DNA of 64,000 nucleotides from Nitrospira sp. (lineage in GTDB: Bacteria > Nitrospirota > Nitrospiria > Nitrospirales > Nitrospiraceae), in assembly GCA_022843785.1 (NCBI GenBank), contig JALHMZ010000010.1, positions 93,420 to 157,419 on the forward strand, in the 5' to 3' direction. Position 1 is the first letter of the stretch, and each line of letters starts with the position of its first letter. Of this stretch, positions 1-9,519 are shown piece by piece. Position numbers and translations under genes: made by a program. A model generated the notes under the pieces. The model had not been told where the DNA came from. It made no database searches and worked only from the letters and a program-made list of their open reading frames with translations.

Positions 1-80
1 TGCTCGTGAAGCGTGAAGCGTATCTCGCGGGAAATGGCGCCTGGCTTGCGAACGACGAGCGACGGTTCACGATATCTGCG

Positions 81-464
81 TCATGTGCGCGGCGCACTGT
101 ACCGCATTCTGGTGCCATGCAGGAGGGAGAGTTCGATTTCCGGCGCACTCAGCTCAGGTGGGAATAAGCAGCCGGAGATCTTGCAGGCATTGATACTGGC
201 GCCGTCTAAATTGGCTTTGCTCATGTCCACACCGCGCAGGTCGCTTTGCCGGAAGTAGCAATCGCGGAAATCAAGTCCGGCCGCATCCAATCCCCTGAGA
301 TCCAATCCCCGCAGGTCGCATCCCCGCAGGTCGCACTTGTCTCCGGCGGCCTTCTTGACGTTGAACTCTTTGATACAGCCTTCCCGGAGCATCAGGTACA
401 TTGAGTCGTTCGAAATGCGGAGGGATGTTCTCGCGGCGTCTGTCATGTCCATGCATGCTCCCAT
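81..464 (-). CDS. Pentapeptide-repeat protein
   Basis: Tandem A(D/N)LxG-like pentapeptides: CDLRGCDLRGLDLRGLDAAGLDFRDCYFRQSDLRGVDMSKANLDGA. Confidence 0.8.
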   Translation of the reverse strand: MGACMDMTDAARTSLRISNDSMYLMLREGCIKEFNVKKAAGDKCDLRGCDLRGLDLRGLDAAGLDFRDCYFRQSDLRGVDMSKANLDGASINACKISGCLFPPELSAPEIELSLLHGTRMRYSAPRT

Positions 465-568
465 TGAGGGGTTCTGGGGGCTTTATCGGTTTGGCGGGAA
501 AGAATCTTGAGCAGGCCAGGCTCCGGCATCGTCGGTGCCTGTCCTGATAGATGACGGGGACAGGCGTC

Positions 569-580
569 GGGGGGGGGGGG
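569..580. repeat. Poly-G homopolymer tract (about 12 G)
   Basis: Direct reading: caggcgtcgggggggggggaaggg, about 125 bp upstream of the peroxiredoxin start. Confidence 0.85.
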
Positions 581-703
581 AAGGGCGACAGTCCCCTGAG
601 ACCCCTTGCGCTCGCACTGAGGAGCACAGTATCGTAACGGTCAGTGAGAGGAGTGACGTACGGTTCCATCTTCTCGTGATACAAAACTAATACGGAGGTC
701 ATC

Positions 704-1339
704 ATGGCAATCAGATTGGGAGACGACGCGCCGAATTTTACGGCGGACACGACAGAGGGGACGATCAATTTTCACGAATGGCTCGGTAACGGCTGGGGTA
801 TCCTGTTTTCCCATCCGAAGGACTTTACTCCTGTCTGCACGACGGAGCTGGGGACGGTAGCCAAAATTATGCCGGAGCTGAAGAAGCGGGGGGTCAAGGT
901 CATCGCGGTCAGTGTCGATCCGCTCGACTCTCACCAGGGCTGGGTCAAGGACATCAATGAGACACAGCGGACGACCATGAACTATCCCATCATCGCCGAC
1001 CCTGAGAAGAAAGTGGCCACCCTGTATGACATGATCCATCCGAACGCCATCGATAACATGACGGTGCGGTCGGTGTTCATCATCGGGCCTGACAAGAAGG
1101 TCAAGCTCACCCTGACCTATCCCGCCTCCTGCGGCAGGAATTTCGATGAGCTGCTGCGCGTTGTCGATTCACTCCAGCTCACGTCGAAGTTCAAGGTGGC
1201 GACGCCGGCTAACTGGAAAGAGGGGGAGGACTGCATCATCACCCCGGCCGTCAACGATGCAGATGCCAAGACGCTCTTCCCCAAAGGCTTCACAACGGTG
1301 AAACCCTATCTGCGTTATACGCCACAGCCGAATAAGTAA
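704..1339 (+). CDS. Peroxiredoxin, 1-Cys/Prx6-like
   Basis: HPKDFTPVCTTELG active site and Prx6-type C-terminal extension; RBS-like ggaggt before ATG. Confidence 0.95.
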   Translation: MAIRLGDDAPNFTADTTEGTINFHEWLGNGWGILFSHPKDFTPVCTTELGTVAKIMPELKKRGVKVIAVSVDPLDSHQGWVKDINETQRTTMNYPIIADPEKKVATLYDMIHPNAIDNMTVRSVFIIGPDKKVKLTLTYPASCGRNFDELLRVVDSLQLTSKFKVATPANWKEGEDCIITPAVNDADAKTLFPKGFTTVKPYLRYTPQPNK

Positions 1340-1375
1340 GAACCAGATACGTAGGAATCTGCCTGGTGGCGATAT

Positions 1376-1416
1376 GGGCGGGATCGGTCGTTGACCGGTC
1401 CCGCCCGTTCTCTTTG
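1376..1416 (+). terminator. Rho-independent terminator after peroxiredoxin
   Basis: gggcgggatcggtc-gtt-gaccggtcccgccc stem (one wobble) followed by gttctcttt. Confidence 0.8.
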
Positions 1417-1698
1417 TCTGGGCCTGTGTTGTCGAGGCATGAGAATTGAATCGACACTCCCGCCTTTCGCTCGGTCCTTCCAGAAAGAGTAGAAGAATTT
1501 TCCGTGTTACATCAATGTAAAAAAAATCTTGCTATCTCATTGTTCTTTGGGCATACTCCGCCCGACTTCACTGTATTAGAAATAGTTCATAAGTAGCTGT
1601 TCAGTTGAGCATACAGTCTTTCGTTGGGTTTGAGAGGTTCGGGCACATGGGTTCAGGCAATTGTTTCTATCACTTCATTTCACAAGGAGGCTGCCACA

Positions 1699-3006
1699 AT
1701 GAAGGTAGAACTAAGTAGGTTGTGGAAGAAGGTTTTAGTTGCCGGCGCCGCGGTGGTGCTGGTGGCTGGGGCTGTGTCCACGCCAACCAGCGTCTATGCT
1801 GGTGGGACCATCAAGGCCGATGACGATAAGTGGATTTCCGTCGGCATGGGAATTCGTTCCAGCTTTAGTGCGATAGAGGGTGCAGGAGGCTCATCCCGTC
1901 ACTACAGCAACGACTTCGCGATCGACAACGCTCGTATCTACATCAACGGGTCGATCCATAAGTACGTCAAGTTCACCTTCAATACCGATTGCTTTAACTG
2001 CGGAGGAGGGCCTGGAGGTCAGGGGAACGGGAGCGCCGGAAGCTTGTTTGGCAACAACTCCAGTATGGGCCTGCTCGATGCGATCGGTAAGTTCGAATTC
2101 GATGAGAAGTTCAATATCTGGTTTGGACGTACGTTGATGCCGAGCGAGCGTGGTGAGTTGAATGGTCCCTTCTACCATGCGACCTACGATGGGTTCCGGA
2201 CTCCGTTTTTCTCGGCGGATTACTCGGATAACTTCCCACGCGGGGGGAATGCTGGCTCCTCTGGCGGCAATGCCGGTCTCTATGGTCGTGACAATGGTGC
2301 GGTCTTCTTCGGAAAGTTCCATCCATTCGGCACCCACTTGCTGTATGCCGCCGCGGTGTCCACCGGCTTGCGTGGTGCTACTAATCAGGGCAGCAGCTTG
2401 ATGTACACGGGACGTTTGCAGTGGAATCTGTTGAACGACGAAGACAATCCCGGCTACTATACCTCCGGTACCTACTATGGAACGGCTGGTGATATCGTCG
2501 CGATCGCTGGTAACGTGCAGCATCAGAAGGATGGCGCCGGTTCTCCTACGACAGGGACGAGTGATTTCACCGGTGTCTCCGTGGATCTGTTGATCGAAAA
2601 GCTTCTCCCGAACAACATGGGCGTATTTACGTTCAACGGAGAATTCAAGCGGTTCTTTGCTAATTACGGTGTTAATTCAGCCGCTAATACGACCGATTCC
2701 TTCCGCGTATTCAACGGCGATTCCTGGTCCGTGAATGCGTTGTACCTGATCCCACAGCAGGTCGGTATCGGACGGTTCCAGCCATACGTTCGATTTGTCA
2801 GCATCGATCCTCGGTACAGCGCCATGCGGCAAGAATTTGAATATGGTCTGAACTACATCATCTCCGGCCACAATGCCCGTATCTCTGCCTATGGCAGATA
2901 TGGGGATATCAACAGCAAGGGTTTTGCCGGTGGTGGTGCGTATTCTCCAACGGCTGCTGGAGACAAGGTCGATTCGTTCCACGTGGCCTTGCAGATGCAG
3001 TACTAG
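1699..3006 (+). CDS. Outer-membrane porin-like beta-barrel protein
   Basis: ATG with AGGAGG RBS at 1699 inside ORF 1624..3006; signal peptide; Gly/aromatic-rich alternating strands ending in VALQMQY (C-terminal aromatic). Confidence 0.75.
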   Translation: MKVELSRLWKKVLVAGAAVVLVAGAVSTPTSVYAGGTIKADDDKWISVGMGIRSSFSAIEGAGGSSRHYSNDFAIDNARIYINGSIHKYVKFTFNTDCFNCGGGPGGQGNGSAGSLFGNNSSMGLLDAIGKFEFDEKFNIWFGRTLMPSERGELNGPFYHATYDGFRTPFFSADYSDNFPRGGNAGSSGGNAGLYGRDNGAVFFGKFHPFGTHLLYAAAVSTGLRGATNQGSSLMYTGRLQWNLLNDEDNPGYYTSGTYYGTAGDIVAIAGNVQHQKDGAGSPTTGTSDFTGVSVDLLIEKLLPNNMGVFTFNGEFKRFFANYGVNSAANTTDSFRVFNGDSWSVNALYLIPQQVGIGRFQPYVRFVSIDPRYSAMRQEFEYGLNYIISGHNARISAYGRYGDINSKGFAGGGAYSPTAAGDKVDSFHVALQMQY

Positions 3007-3040
3007 TTCAGAGACTGTGAGCTGACGCCTGTCAGCTTCA

Positions 3041-3084
3041 AGAAAGGCCGAATTCCTGCAACGGGATTCGGCCTTTCTGTTTTC
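3041..3084 (+). terminator. Rho-independent terminator after porin-like gene
   Basis: agaaaggccgaattcc-tgcaac-gggattcggcctttct then gtttt. Confidence 0.85.
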
Positions 3085-3228
3085 AGGGGGACGTGAGGCG
3101 TGAAAGGTGAGGGGAAGAATGGTTGGTGATCGGAGTTGGAAGAGAGGTACGTCTTAATGTGTGGGTCCTTTTTGGTGACATCTTCCAACGTGAAGCTCGC
3201 AACCAGAAACTCGAAACTCCTTGTTGAG

Positions 3229-5418
3229 CTACACGAGTAACAACCCGGCTGTGCGCGCTTTCTTCCAGGATTGAGTCACGATGAAGTTTTTGAATTCCGA
3301 TATGCCGCCTGGGAATGAGACTTGTACGTCTCGCAGCAGGGGATAGGAATGTGGCGAGGTCGCGCGCGGTGTGCCTTGCACGATCAAGTCGTCGAGCCAC
3401 CGGGCTTGTTCGTTCTGAAGTGTGATGGCGCAGTCGCCGGATGGCCCTGATAGCACGAGGCGCGTCTTCTTTCCTGCCGATTCACGCACTGGTTCTCCAC
3501 CAAGCCAGACGATACGCCGTTCTACCTGCGGGTTATCCGCAATCACTCTGTTCTTGAGCAGGCCTGTAACCCACCGAGACGAGACTCGCGGTTTCGGCAC
3601 GCGATGCTCGAACCAGTCGCGGACATCCAAGGCTAATCCACGGTTTTCGAGGAAATTGAGCATCGACCGCCTGAGCCCGTCGCCGACCCATTGGGGCGTC
3701 TCACCGGATCGATCCCTGTGCTGGAGATCGTTTTCCGCAAATCCCTGAAACACCGGACCGATGATGCGCAGACCATGGGAGGCCGGATTGAGGCCGACCG
3801 GGCTATGGGCTGTGGCTGTGAAGCGGTGCCAAAAAGCCGATTGAATCAGATCCGCCGCGACCAATTGCCGCACGCGCTCCAGCGAGTCCACGGTTTCCTG
3901 AACCGTCTCAGAGGGGAATCCGTACATCAGATAGGCATGGACCAAGATACCCGCATCCCGAAATGCCGCAGCGACCAGCGCCGTGCGATCGACTGTAATG
4001 CCTTTCTTCATCTTCTCGAGCAGACGGTCTGAAGCCGCTTCGAGCCCGGCCGTCACTGCGATGCAGCCGGAGGCAGCGAGCAGGCGGCAGAGGTCCGGCG
4101 AGAATGCCTCCTCAAAGCGGATATTGCCCCACCAGGAAATTTCGATCTTTCGTTCCAGCAAAGCCAACGCGAGGGATTTGAGCGCGGCGGGAGGCGCCGC
4201 TTCATCTACAAAATGAAATCCTCGGTGTTCCGTCTCAGTCATCAATTGTTCGATCTGTCCGATGAGCCGGTCGGTCGGCGTCATTTCGTAACGGCCGATG
4301 TAATTGAGCCCCACGTCGCAAAAGGTGCATTGCTTCCAATAGCAGCCATGCGCCACGGTCAGTTTGTTCCAATGGCCTTCCGACCAGAGCCGGTGCATCG
4401 GATTGGTGCTGTCCAGAATCGTCAGGTAGCGGTCTAATTTCAGTCCGCGATAGGTCGGGCAGCCGATCTCGTCCATCGAGAAGTCGGAGGCTGAGGGATC
4501 GTCGGAAAAATGCACGGTTCCCTTGTTCCGATAGAAGGTACGGCACAGGGCGTTGCGCTGCCGCAGGCCGGACAGATGTTCGGTCAGCGAGAGCAGTGGT
4601 CTCTCGCCGTCATCGAGGGTGATGAAGTCGACATAGTCGAAGACGCGGGGATCGGCCACGCGCCGCAATTCGGTATTGGCATAGCCCCCGCCCAGTGCAA
4701 TCGGTAGGTCCGGCTGCCGGCGCTTGATGGCCTGGGCGATGCGGAACGCTCCGTACAGATTGCCGGGAAACGGCACGGAGAGGCAGATCAATGTCGGCTT
4801 GACCCGGTTGAGATGGGCCTGGAGGGCCTCCAACATGAACTCATCGGTGATAGCCGGCGCCGCGTCCAGCGCCTCGATCATGCCGTCAAATGGCGATGTG
4901 GATGTCGCCACCTGTTCTGCATAACGGCTAAGAGAAAAATGCGGCGAGACCGTCGCTTGGACCAGGTCGGTGAGATCTTCGAGATAGAGAGTCGCCCACT
5001 GTTTGGCTCTGTCTTCAAGCGGTACGGACTTCGCGAATTTTGTTCTCCCTCGAAACCGAGGGCCTTGCGGCAGCACGCCGGCTTGTATGATCCGCACGGC
5101 GGCGCCGGGATTCTTGCCTTGAAGAAACGAGACGACGGGTTCGATCTGATTGAGATAGGCCTGTTCCATTGCAAGCATGGCGATCGCTTCAGGCGGCAGG
5201 TCGTTGCCCAGTTTCCGTATGTCGGCAAAGACGCGGGCGAGCCCGGCCCGGCTGAAGAGCCGCAGCACCATCTCGATACCCAGATCGGCCTGCTCGGCGG
5301 CAATATTACGGGATTGAAGGAACCCGGTGAGATAGGCGGTAGAAGGATAGGGTGTATTCAGCTGTGTTAGCGGGGGGATAAGGAGCAAGAGGCGCTGAGA
5401 CGGCATGCTCGTTGACAT
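3229..5418 (-). CDS. B12-binding-domain radical SAM protein
   Basis: N-terminal Rossmann/B12-like region (LGGGYANTELRRVADPRVFDYVDFITLDDGERPLLSL) and HGCYWKQCTFCDVG cysteine cluster; TAGLEAASDRLLEKMKKG radical SAM motif. Confidence 0.9.
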   Translation of the reverse strand: MSTSMPSQRLLLLIPPLTQLNTPYPSTAYLTGFLQSRNIAAEQADLGIEMVLRLFSRAGLARVFADIRKLGNDLPPEAIAMLAMEQAYLNQIEPVVSFLQGKNPGAAVRIIQAGVLPQGPRFRGRTKFAKSVPLEDRAKQWATLYLEDLTDLVQATVSPHFSLSRYAEQVATSTSPFDGMIEALDAAPAITDEFMLEALQAHLNRVKPTLICLSVPFPGNLYGAFRIAQAIKRRQPDLPIALGGGYANTELRRVADPRVFDYVDFITLDDGERPLLSLTEHLSGLRQRNALCRTFYRNKGTVHFSDDPSASDFSMDEIGCPTYRGLKLDRYLTILDSTNPMHRLWSEGHWNKLTVAHGCYWKQCTFCDVGLNYIGRYEMTPTDRLIGQIEQLMTETEHRGFHFVDEAAPPAALKSLALALLERKIEISWWGNIRFEEAFSPDLCRLLAASGCIAVTAGLEAASDRLLEKMKKGITVDRTALVAAAFRDAGILVHAYLMYGFPSETVQETVDSLERVRQLVAADLIQSAFWHRFTATAHSPVGLNPASHGLRIIGPVFQGFAENDLQHRDRSGETPQWVGDGLRRSMLNFLENRGLALDVRDWFEHRVPKPRVSSRWVTGLLKNRVIADNPQVERRIVWLGGEPVRESAGKKTRLVLSGPSGDCAITLQNEQARWLDDLIVQGTPRATSPHSYPLLRDVQVSFPGGISEFKNFIVTQSWKKARTAGLLLV

Positions 5419-5452
5419 AGCACAGGAGTGCGTGCCAACGCCAGATCGGGTG

Positions 5453-6781
5453 TTACGTTGTCTGGGATTCCTTCAACAGTTCCATTGAGGAGTTGATGAA
5501 GTACCCCGTCCAGCGAGCGAGATTCAGATACTCCGATACCTCATGCGGCAGCTCATGTCTCGTGATGCTCCGCACAATGGAGCGGCTCTGGTCAAGGCTG
5601 AGATCGGTGATGTTGGGATTCTCGCGCTCAACGGTCGGATCATAGAGGATGATGAGCGGGCGCATGCGGGTCTGTAGGTTGATGCTCACGACCAGGCCGA
5701 TAGATGTGTCGCTGAGCTCCACGACCGTTCCGGGCGGATAGACGCTGAGTACCTGTATGAGGGCGACGACGATTTCTTCGGGATACATCGTCTTGCTGTT
5801 CAGGTACAAGTGCGAGAGCGCCTCCGCCGGCGACTTGTTGTCCCTGATATTTGGGGCATTGATGAGGCTTTCATATTCTTCGACGACCATGAGGATTTTG
5901 GAGGACAAGGAAACCTGATTGCCCCGTAAACCGCCTGGATAGCCTGATCCATCGATCCGTTCATGGTGTTGCTTGATGATGTGGGCCACGGTATTGGGAA
6001 GCTCTGGGAACTGCGCGAGAATGTGGAGCCCTAACTCGACGTGTTGTTGAAATGCCTTTCGATCGTAGTCAGCCATGCGCAGGCCCCGCTTTTTTATCAG
6101 GTCAGGCGGGAGCAGCTGTTCACCGATGTCGTGCAGGAGGCCGGCGATTCCCAGTATCTTGACTTCTTCCTGGCTGAGATCGAACTGACGGCCGAGCAGC
6201 ATGGCAAGTACTGCCACATTCATGGCATGCAGCACCTCTTTGTCGGTGACATCCTGTGCGCCGAGGAGACTCCCCATCGCGCTGGCTGTGTCATCAGCCA
6301 TAATCAGCTCTGTCAGTCCATTGATCATGTCCTTTGCAACCGCGAGTCCCGTGTCAGATCCATTCTTGATGTCGGCAAGCGCGTCCGATCCCTGTGCGAG
6401 TGTTTGCCTGTACACAATATCGGCCTGCTGAAGGCCTTCCTGGTATCGGGTGACTGTCGGCGGCATGATGGCGGTTTCGGAAGGCGGCGCGGTGAGAGAG
6501 GCGGTTTCATCCTGTGCGGTGTGAGCACGCCCATCCGTGCGCTGTCCCAGCGCATCAGGATCTGACAATACGACATCGACGAGTACTGAGCGGAGGTCCA
6601 AGCCTCGGATAATAGAGAGTTCCTGCTCCGTTGTAATTTTGAATCGTTTCTTGGCGAATGGATGTTTGAACCAGGAACAGTCCAAATCCACGAACATGCC
6701 GATCTTGAGTTGTGCAGGTTCTATGGAAAGAACTTCAGCGGTGAATTGCCGCGATGCCTGCGTTGTCGATGGTTTCGGCAC
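5453..6781 (-). CDS. HD-GYP domain phosphodiesterase (c-di-GMP type)
   Basis: HDIGEQLLP and KQHHERIDGSGYPGGLRG motifs. Confidence 0.93.
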   Translation of the reverse strand: MPKPSTTQASRQFTAEVLSIEPAQLKIGMFVDLDCSWFKHPFAKKRFKITTEQELSIIRGLDLRSVLVDVVLSDPDALGQRTDGRAHTAQDETASLTAPPSETAIMPPTVTRYQEGLQQADIVYRQTLAQGSDALADIKNGSDTGLAVAKDMINGLTELIMADDTASAMGSLLGAQDVTDKEVLHAMNVAVLAMLLGRQFDLSQEEVKILGIAGLLHDIGEQLLPPDLIKKRGLRMADYDRKAFQQHVELGLHILAQFPELPNTVAHIIKQHHERIDGSGYPGGLRGNQVSLSSKILMVVEEYESLINAPNIRDNKSPAEALSHLYLNSKTMYPEEIVVALIQVLSVYPPGTVVELSDTSIGLVVSINLQTRMRPLIILYDPTVERENPNITDLSLDQSRSIVRSITRHELPHEVSEYLNLARWTGYFINSSMELLKESQTT

Positions 6782-6942
6782 GAGTGCCCTCTAGTCCTTC
6801 GAGGTTCCATGGATTGAGCCTGGAGTTGAGACTTCAAGGGTTTCTATCGGCATGTCGGTTCGCGGACTTAAGAGGTGCGTCAGTGACCAGGGGTGAGGCC
6901 ACGTTCTTTAACGAGGATTGCCGAAGGAAGGGACTGGTATCG

Positions 6943-7296
6943 TTACTTTTTAATGTCCAGAATTGCTCCCAACATGGCGTCCGCCGTTTTGAGTGTTCTC
7001 AGGTTTGCTTCAAAGCCGCGTTGCGCCATAATTTGGCTCACAGCTTCCTCTCCCAGATCGACGTTCGAGAGCTCAACTTGTCTAGGTCCTTGTGCGGTAT
7101 CCTTGAGCACGGCCGGCCCGGCGGAATCATCCTTCTGGACAACGGGGAGCACGCCTCCTGCGTCGGCTTCGACGAACTCAGTTCTGGATTTCTTAAATTC
7201 ATCGGTATTGACGTTCGCCACGTTATGGGCTGAGACTTCCATCTGTTTTGCGTAGGCGGTCAGCCCCGATAAGGCGGTATGAATTGCAGAGACCAT
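6943..7296 (-). CDS. Flagellar basal-body rod protein-like (FlgC/FlgB/FlgG rod domains)
   Basis: N-term IHTALSGLTAYAKQMEVSAHNVANVNTDEFKKSRTEF; C-term VELSNVDLGEEAVSQIMAQRGFEANLRTLKTADAMLGAILDIKK. Confidence 0.85.
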   Translation of the reverse strand: MVSAIHTALSGLTAYAKQMEVSAHNVANVNTDEFKKSRTEFVEADAGGVLPVVQKDDSAGPAVLKDTAQGPRQVELSNVDLGEEAVSQIMAQRGFEANLRTLKTADAMLGAILDIKK

Positions 7297-7470
7297 ATCG
7301 TACCTCCATGTGTGACGGCTGCCTGCTCAGGCTTACTTCAAGAGTAGCAAAAGCCTTACCGTCGCTGGCAGGGAAGGATCGGCAGGAACCGGCAACAGCG
7401 AGCAAGGATGGAGACCGGCCTGGCCAAAATTGGTGGATTCTGACGGAAATTTTCGGTACAGTGCCGGTCC

Positions 7471-8034
7471 ATGGATCGTGGACAGGGCTATCAACTCTAC
7501 AGCGATTTTAACTGTCCCTTTTGCTACGCGTTGCATGAACGATTGCACGATCTGAATGTGATTGAGCGGTGCGAATGGCGCGGGGTGCAGCATGCGCCGC
7601 AGTTGCCTCGTCCCATGAAACCCTGGAGCGGGTCGTTGGGCGCGGAACTCCGGCACGAGGTGTCGGTCGTGCAACGGTTGGCGCCGGAGGTGCCGATCGC
7701 ATTGCCGCCTGGGAAGCCGAATACATTGCCGGCTATCGTGCAGGCGGTCGAATTGCTGCGCACGGATCATGCGCAAGGAATGGCGTTCGTTCGCGCAGTG
7801 TATCGCGCCTTCTGGCGAGATGGGCAGGATATTTCCGATCCGTCGGTCTTGGGCCGGCTGTCAGGCGTAACGCCTCCCAGCGGTCAGGATAAGAATAGCC
7901 ATAGGATTTCCCAAGAGTGGGAGTCGGCGTGGCACGGAACAGGCCAGGCCGGTGTTCCATTGATCGTCTCGCCGCAGGGCGATCTTCTTGTCGGCTGTGT
8001 GCCGGTGGAGCGGGTTCGACGGTTCTTCAGCTGA
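7471..8034 (+). CDS. DsbA-family thioredoxin-like oxidoreductase
   Basis: YSDFNCPFCYALHERL CxxC motif; cis-Pro region GVPLIVSPQGDLLVGCVP. Confidence 0.85.
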   Translation: MDRGQGYQLYSDFNCPFCYALHERLHDLNVIERCEWRGVQHAPQLPRPMKPWSGSLGAELRHEVSVVQRLAPEVPIALPPGKPNTLPAIVQAVELLRTDHAQGMAFVRAVYRAFWRDGQDISDPSVLGRLSGVTPPSGQDKNSHRISQEWESAWHGTGQAGVPLIVSPQGDLLVGCVPVERVRRFFS

Positions 8035-8094
8035 CCGAACCTGACGATGCTCGATCTCGATGCCGCGGCGCGCGTGGCGTCGTCGAACAAGCCG

Positions 8095-8991
8095 TTACCG
8101 CCCCATTCGATCTTTGAACGTCAGTTCCGCCACTGCCGACTTATCCAGCTCACCCTTGCCTGCTTGAATTAGGCGCCGATACTGACTGAGTGTTGCCTGA
8201 GCGATCGGGAGCGAAAGTCCGGTCTCCTTCGCTAAGTCGAGCGCGATCGCAGAGTCTTTTGCGGCGTGAGCGGCCGAAAAGTAGCACTCGTGCGCCCGGT
8301 GCTGCATGTCTTCTCCGTCGGTCTCCAGCACTCGCGAAGCAGCACCAGTTTGGCTGAACACCTCCCGCAGCAGGGTCAGGTCTATTTCCAAGGCCTCGCC
8401 CAGTCCCAACCCTTCGGCCAACGCGGCGGTGTTGCTGTTCATCACCATGTTGACGAGAGCCTTCACTGTCGCGGCCTTTCCTGCAGGACCGATATAGCGG
8501 ACGGTTGTGCCCATGGCGTCGAGGAGCGGACTGGCCCGGTCGAAGGCATTCTGTGTACCGCCGCACATGAGATAGAGCGTGCCGTGACGCGCTTGGGTGA
8601 TGCTGCCGGCCATACAGGCTTCTATGCTGGCCCCTCCGCGTGCGGCGACCAGTTGCTCGATTTCACGATGAACGTTTGGTGAGAGCGTCGCGCAATTGAT
8701 GAATAAGCGGTTGTGCGCATGGGTGAGCAGGGAGGTCTCGTCTTGTTCGGCGAAGATCGCGCGCATGGCCTGATCGTTCGACACGGCAGTGATGATGACC
8801 GAGGAGGTTTGGGCGACCGCTGCGGGGGTGTGTGTGTGTGTGATGTGGAGTTGTTCAGCCAGGTCCGCCGCTGCAGAAGCGTGAAGATCAAAGACCGACG
8901 TCAGCTCAAAGCCCATCTCGCTCAGGCGGCGCGCCATATTGCCGCCCATGCGTCCTACGCCGACGAATCCGACGCGCAATTGGTTCTGCAT
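8095..8991 (-). CDS. NAD(P)-dependent 3-hydroxyisobutyrate dehydrogenase-family oxidoreductase
   Basis: VGFVGVGRMGGNMARRL dinucleotide fold; GPAGKAATVKALVNMVMNSNTAALAEGL. Confidence 0.93.
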   Translation of the reverse strand: MQNQLRVGFVGVGRMGGNMARRLSEMGFELTSVFDLHASAAADLAEQLHITHTHTPAAVAQTSSVIITAVSNDQAMRAIFAEQDETSLLTHAHNRLFINCATLSPNVHREIEQLVAARGGASIEACMAGSITQARHGTLYLMCGGTQNAFDRASPLLDAMGTTVRYIGPAGKAATVKALVNMVMNSNTAALAEGLGLGEALEIDLTLLREVFSQTGAASRVLETDGEDMQHRAHECYFSAAHAAKDSAIALDLAKETGLSLPIAQATLSQYRRLIQAGKGELDKSAVAELTFKDRMGR

Positions 8992-9165
8992 ACGGGGTCT
9001 CCCTCAGAGGTCGCACGGTTAAGGTGCCGTGTCGGGGAGATTGTACACAGATGCGATGGCTTGCGCATCTGCCATGAGGATGGCATGAATTTCAATGCCG
9101 CGTTACATGATGAGGCATACAGGAAGAGCTGATCGGATTGTGTCAGTGCGCAGGGCGTATCCGCG

Positions 9166-9351
9166 TTATCCCATTGCAGCCCAGATCTTTTGTGCGTTTT
9201 CACCTGTAAAGGTGACATCGTCCTGGGATGAAGAGCTGCGCTCAAAGTAGAGGCGGAGCATGCCTGCGCCAAAATGAGCTTCTCGAACCAGGTCGAGGTT
9301 GATCGCCATCTCACCGGGACGTTCTTCGTTCTTCACTTTAACAAACCGCAT
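9166..9351 (-). CDS. Small conserved-looking hypothetical protein
   Basis: Complete 61-aa ORF starting MRFVKVKNEERPGEMAINLD with ggagga upstream of ATG. Confidence 0.55.
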   Translation of the reverse strand: MRFVKVKNEERPGEMAINLDLVREAHFGAGMLRLYFERSSSSQDDVTFTGENAQKIWAAMG

Positions 9352-9519
9352 GATTCAGTCCTCCATTGAAAATGTCAGGGTCGATGGCAACCGCGAGGCC
9401 GGTCCTCATCCTGCTTTCGGTGTTGCGTAAGCTAAAATAGACAGCCTGCCAAAGCCCGTCAACTGAAACGCGAGTTCTGATTGGAGATCTGAGACCGATC
9501 GAGTACGGCGCGTTCCAGC

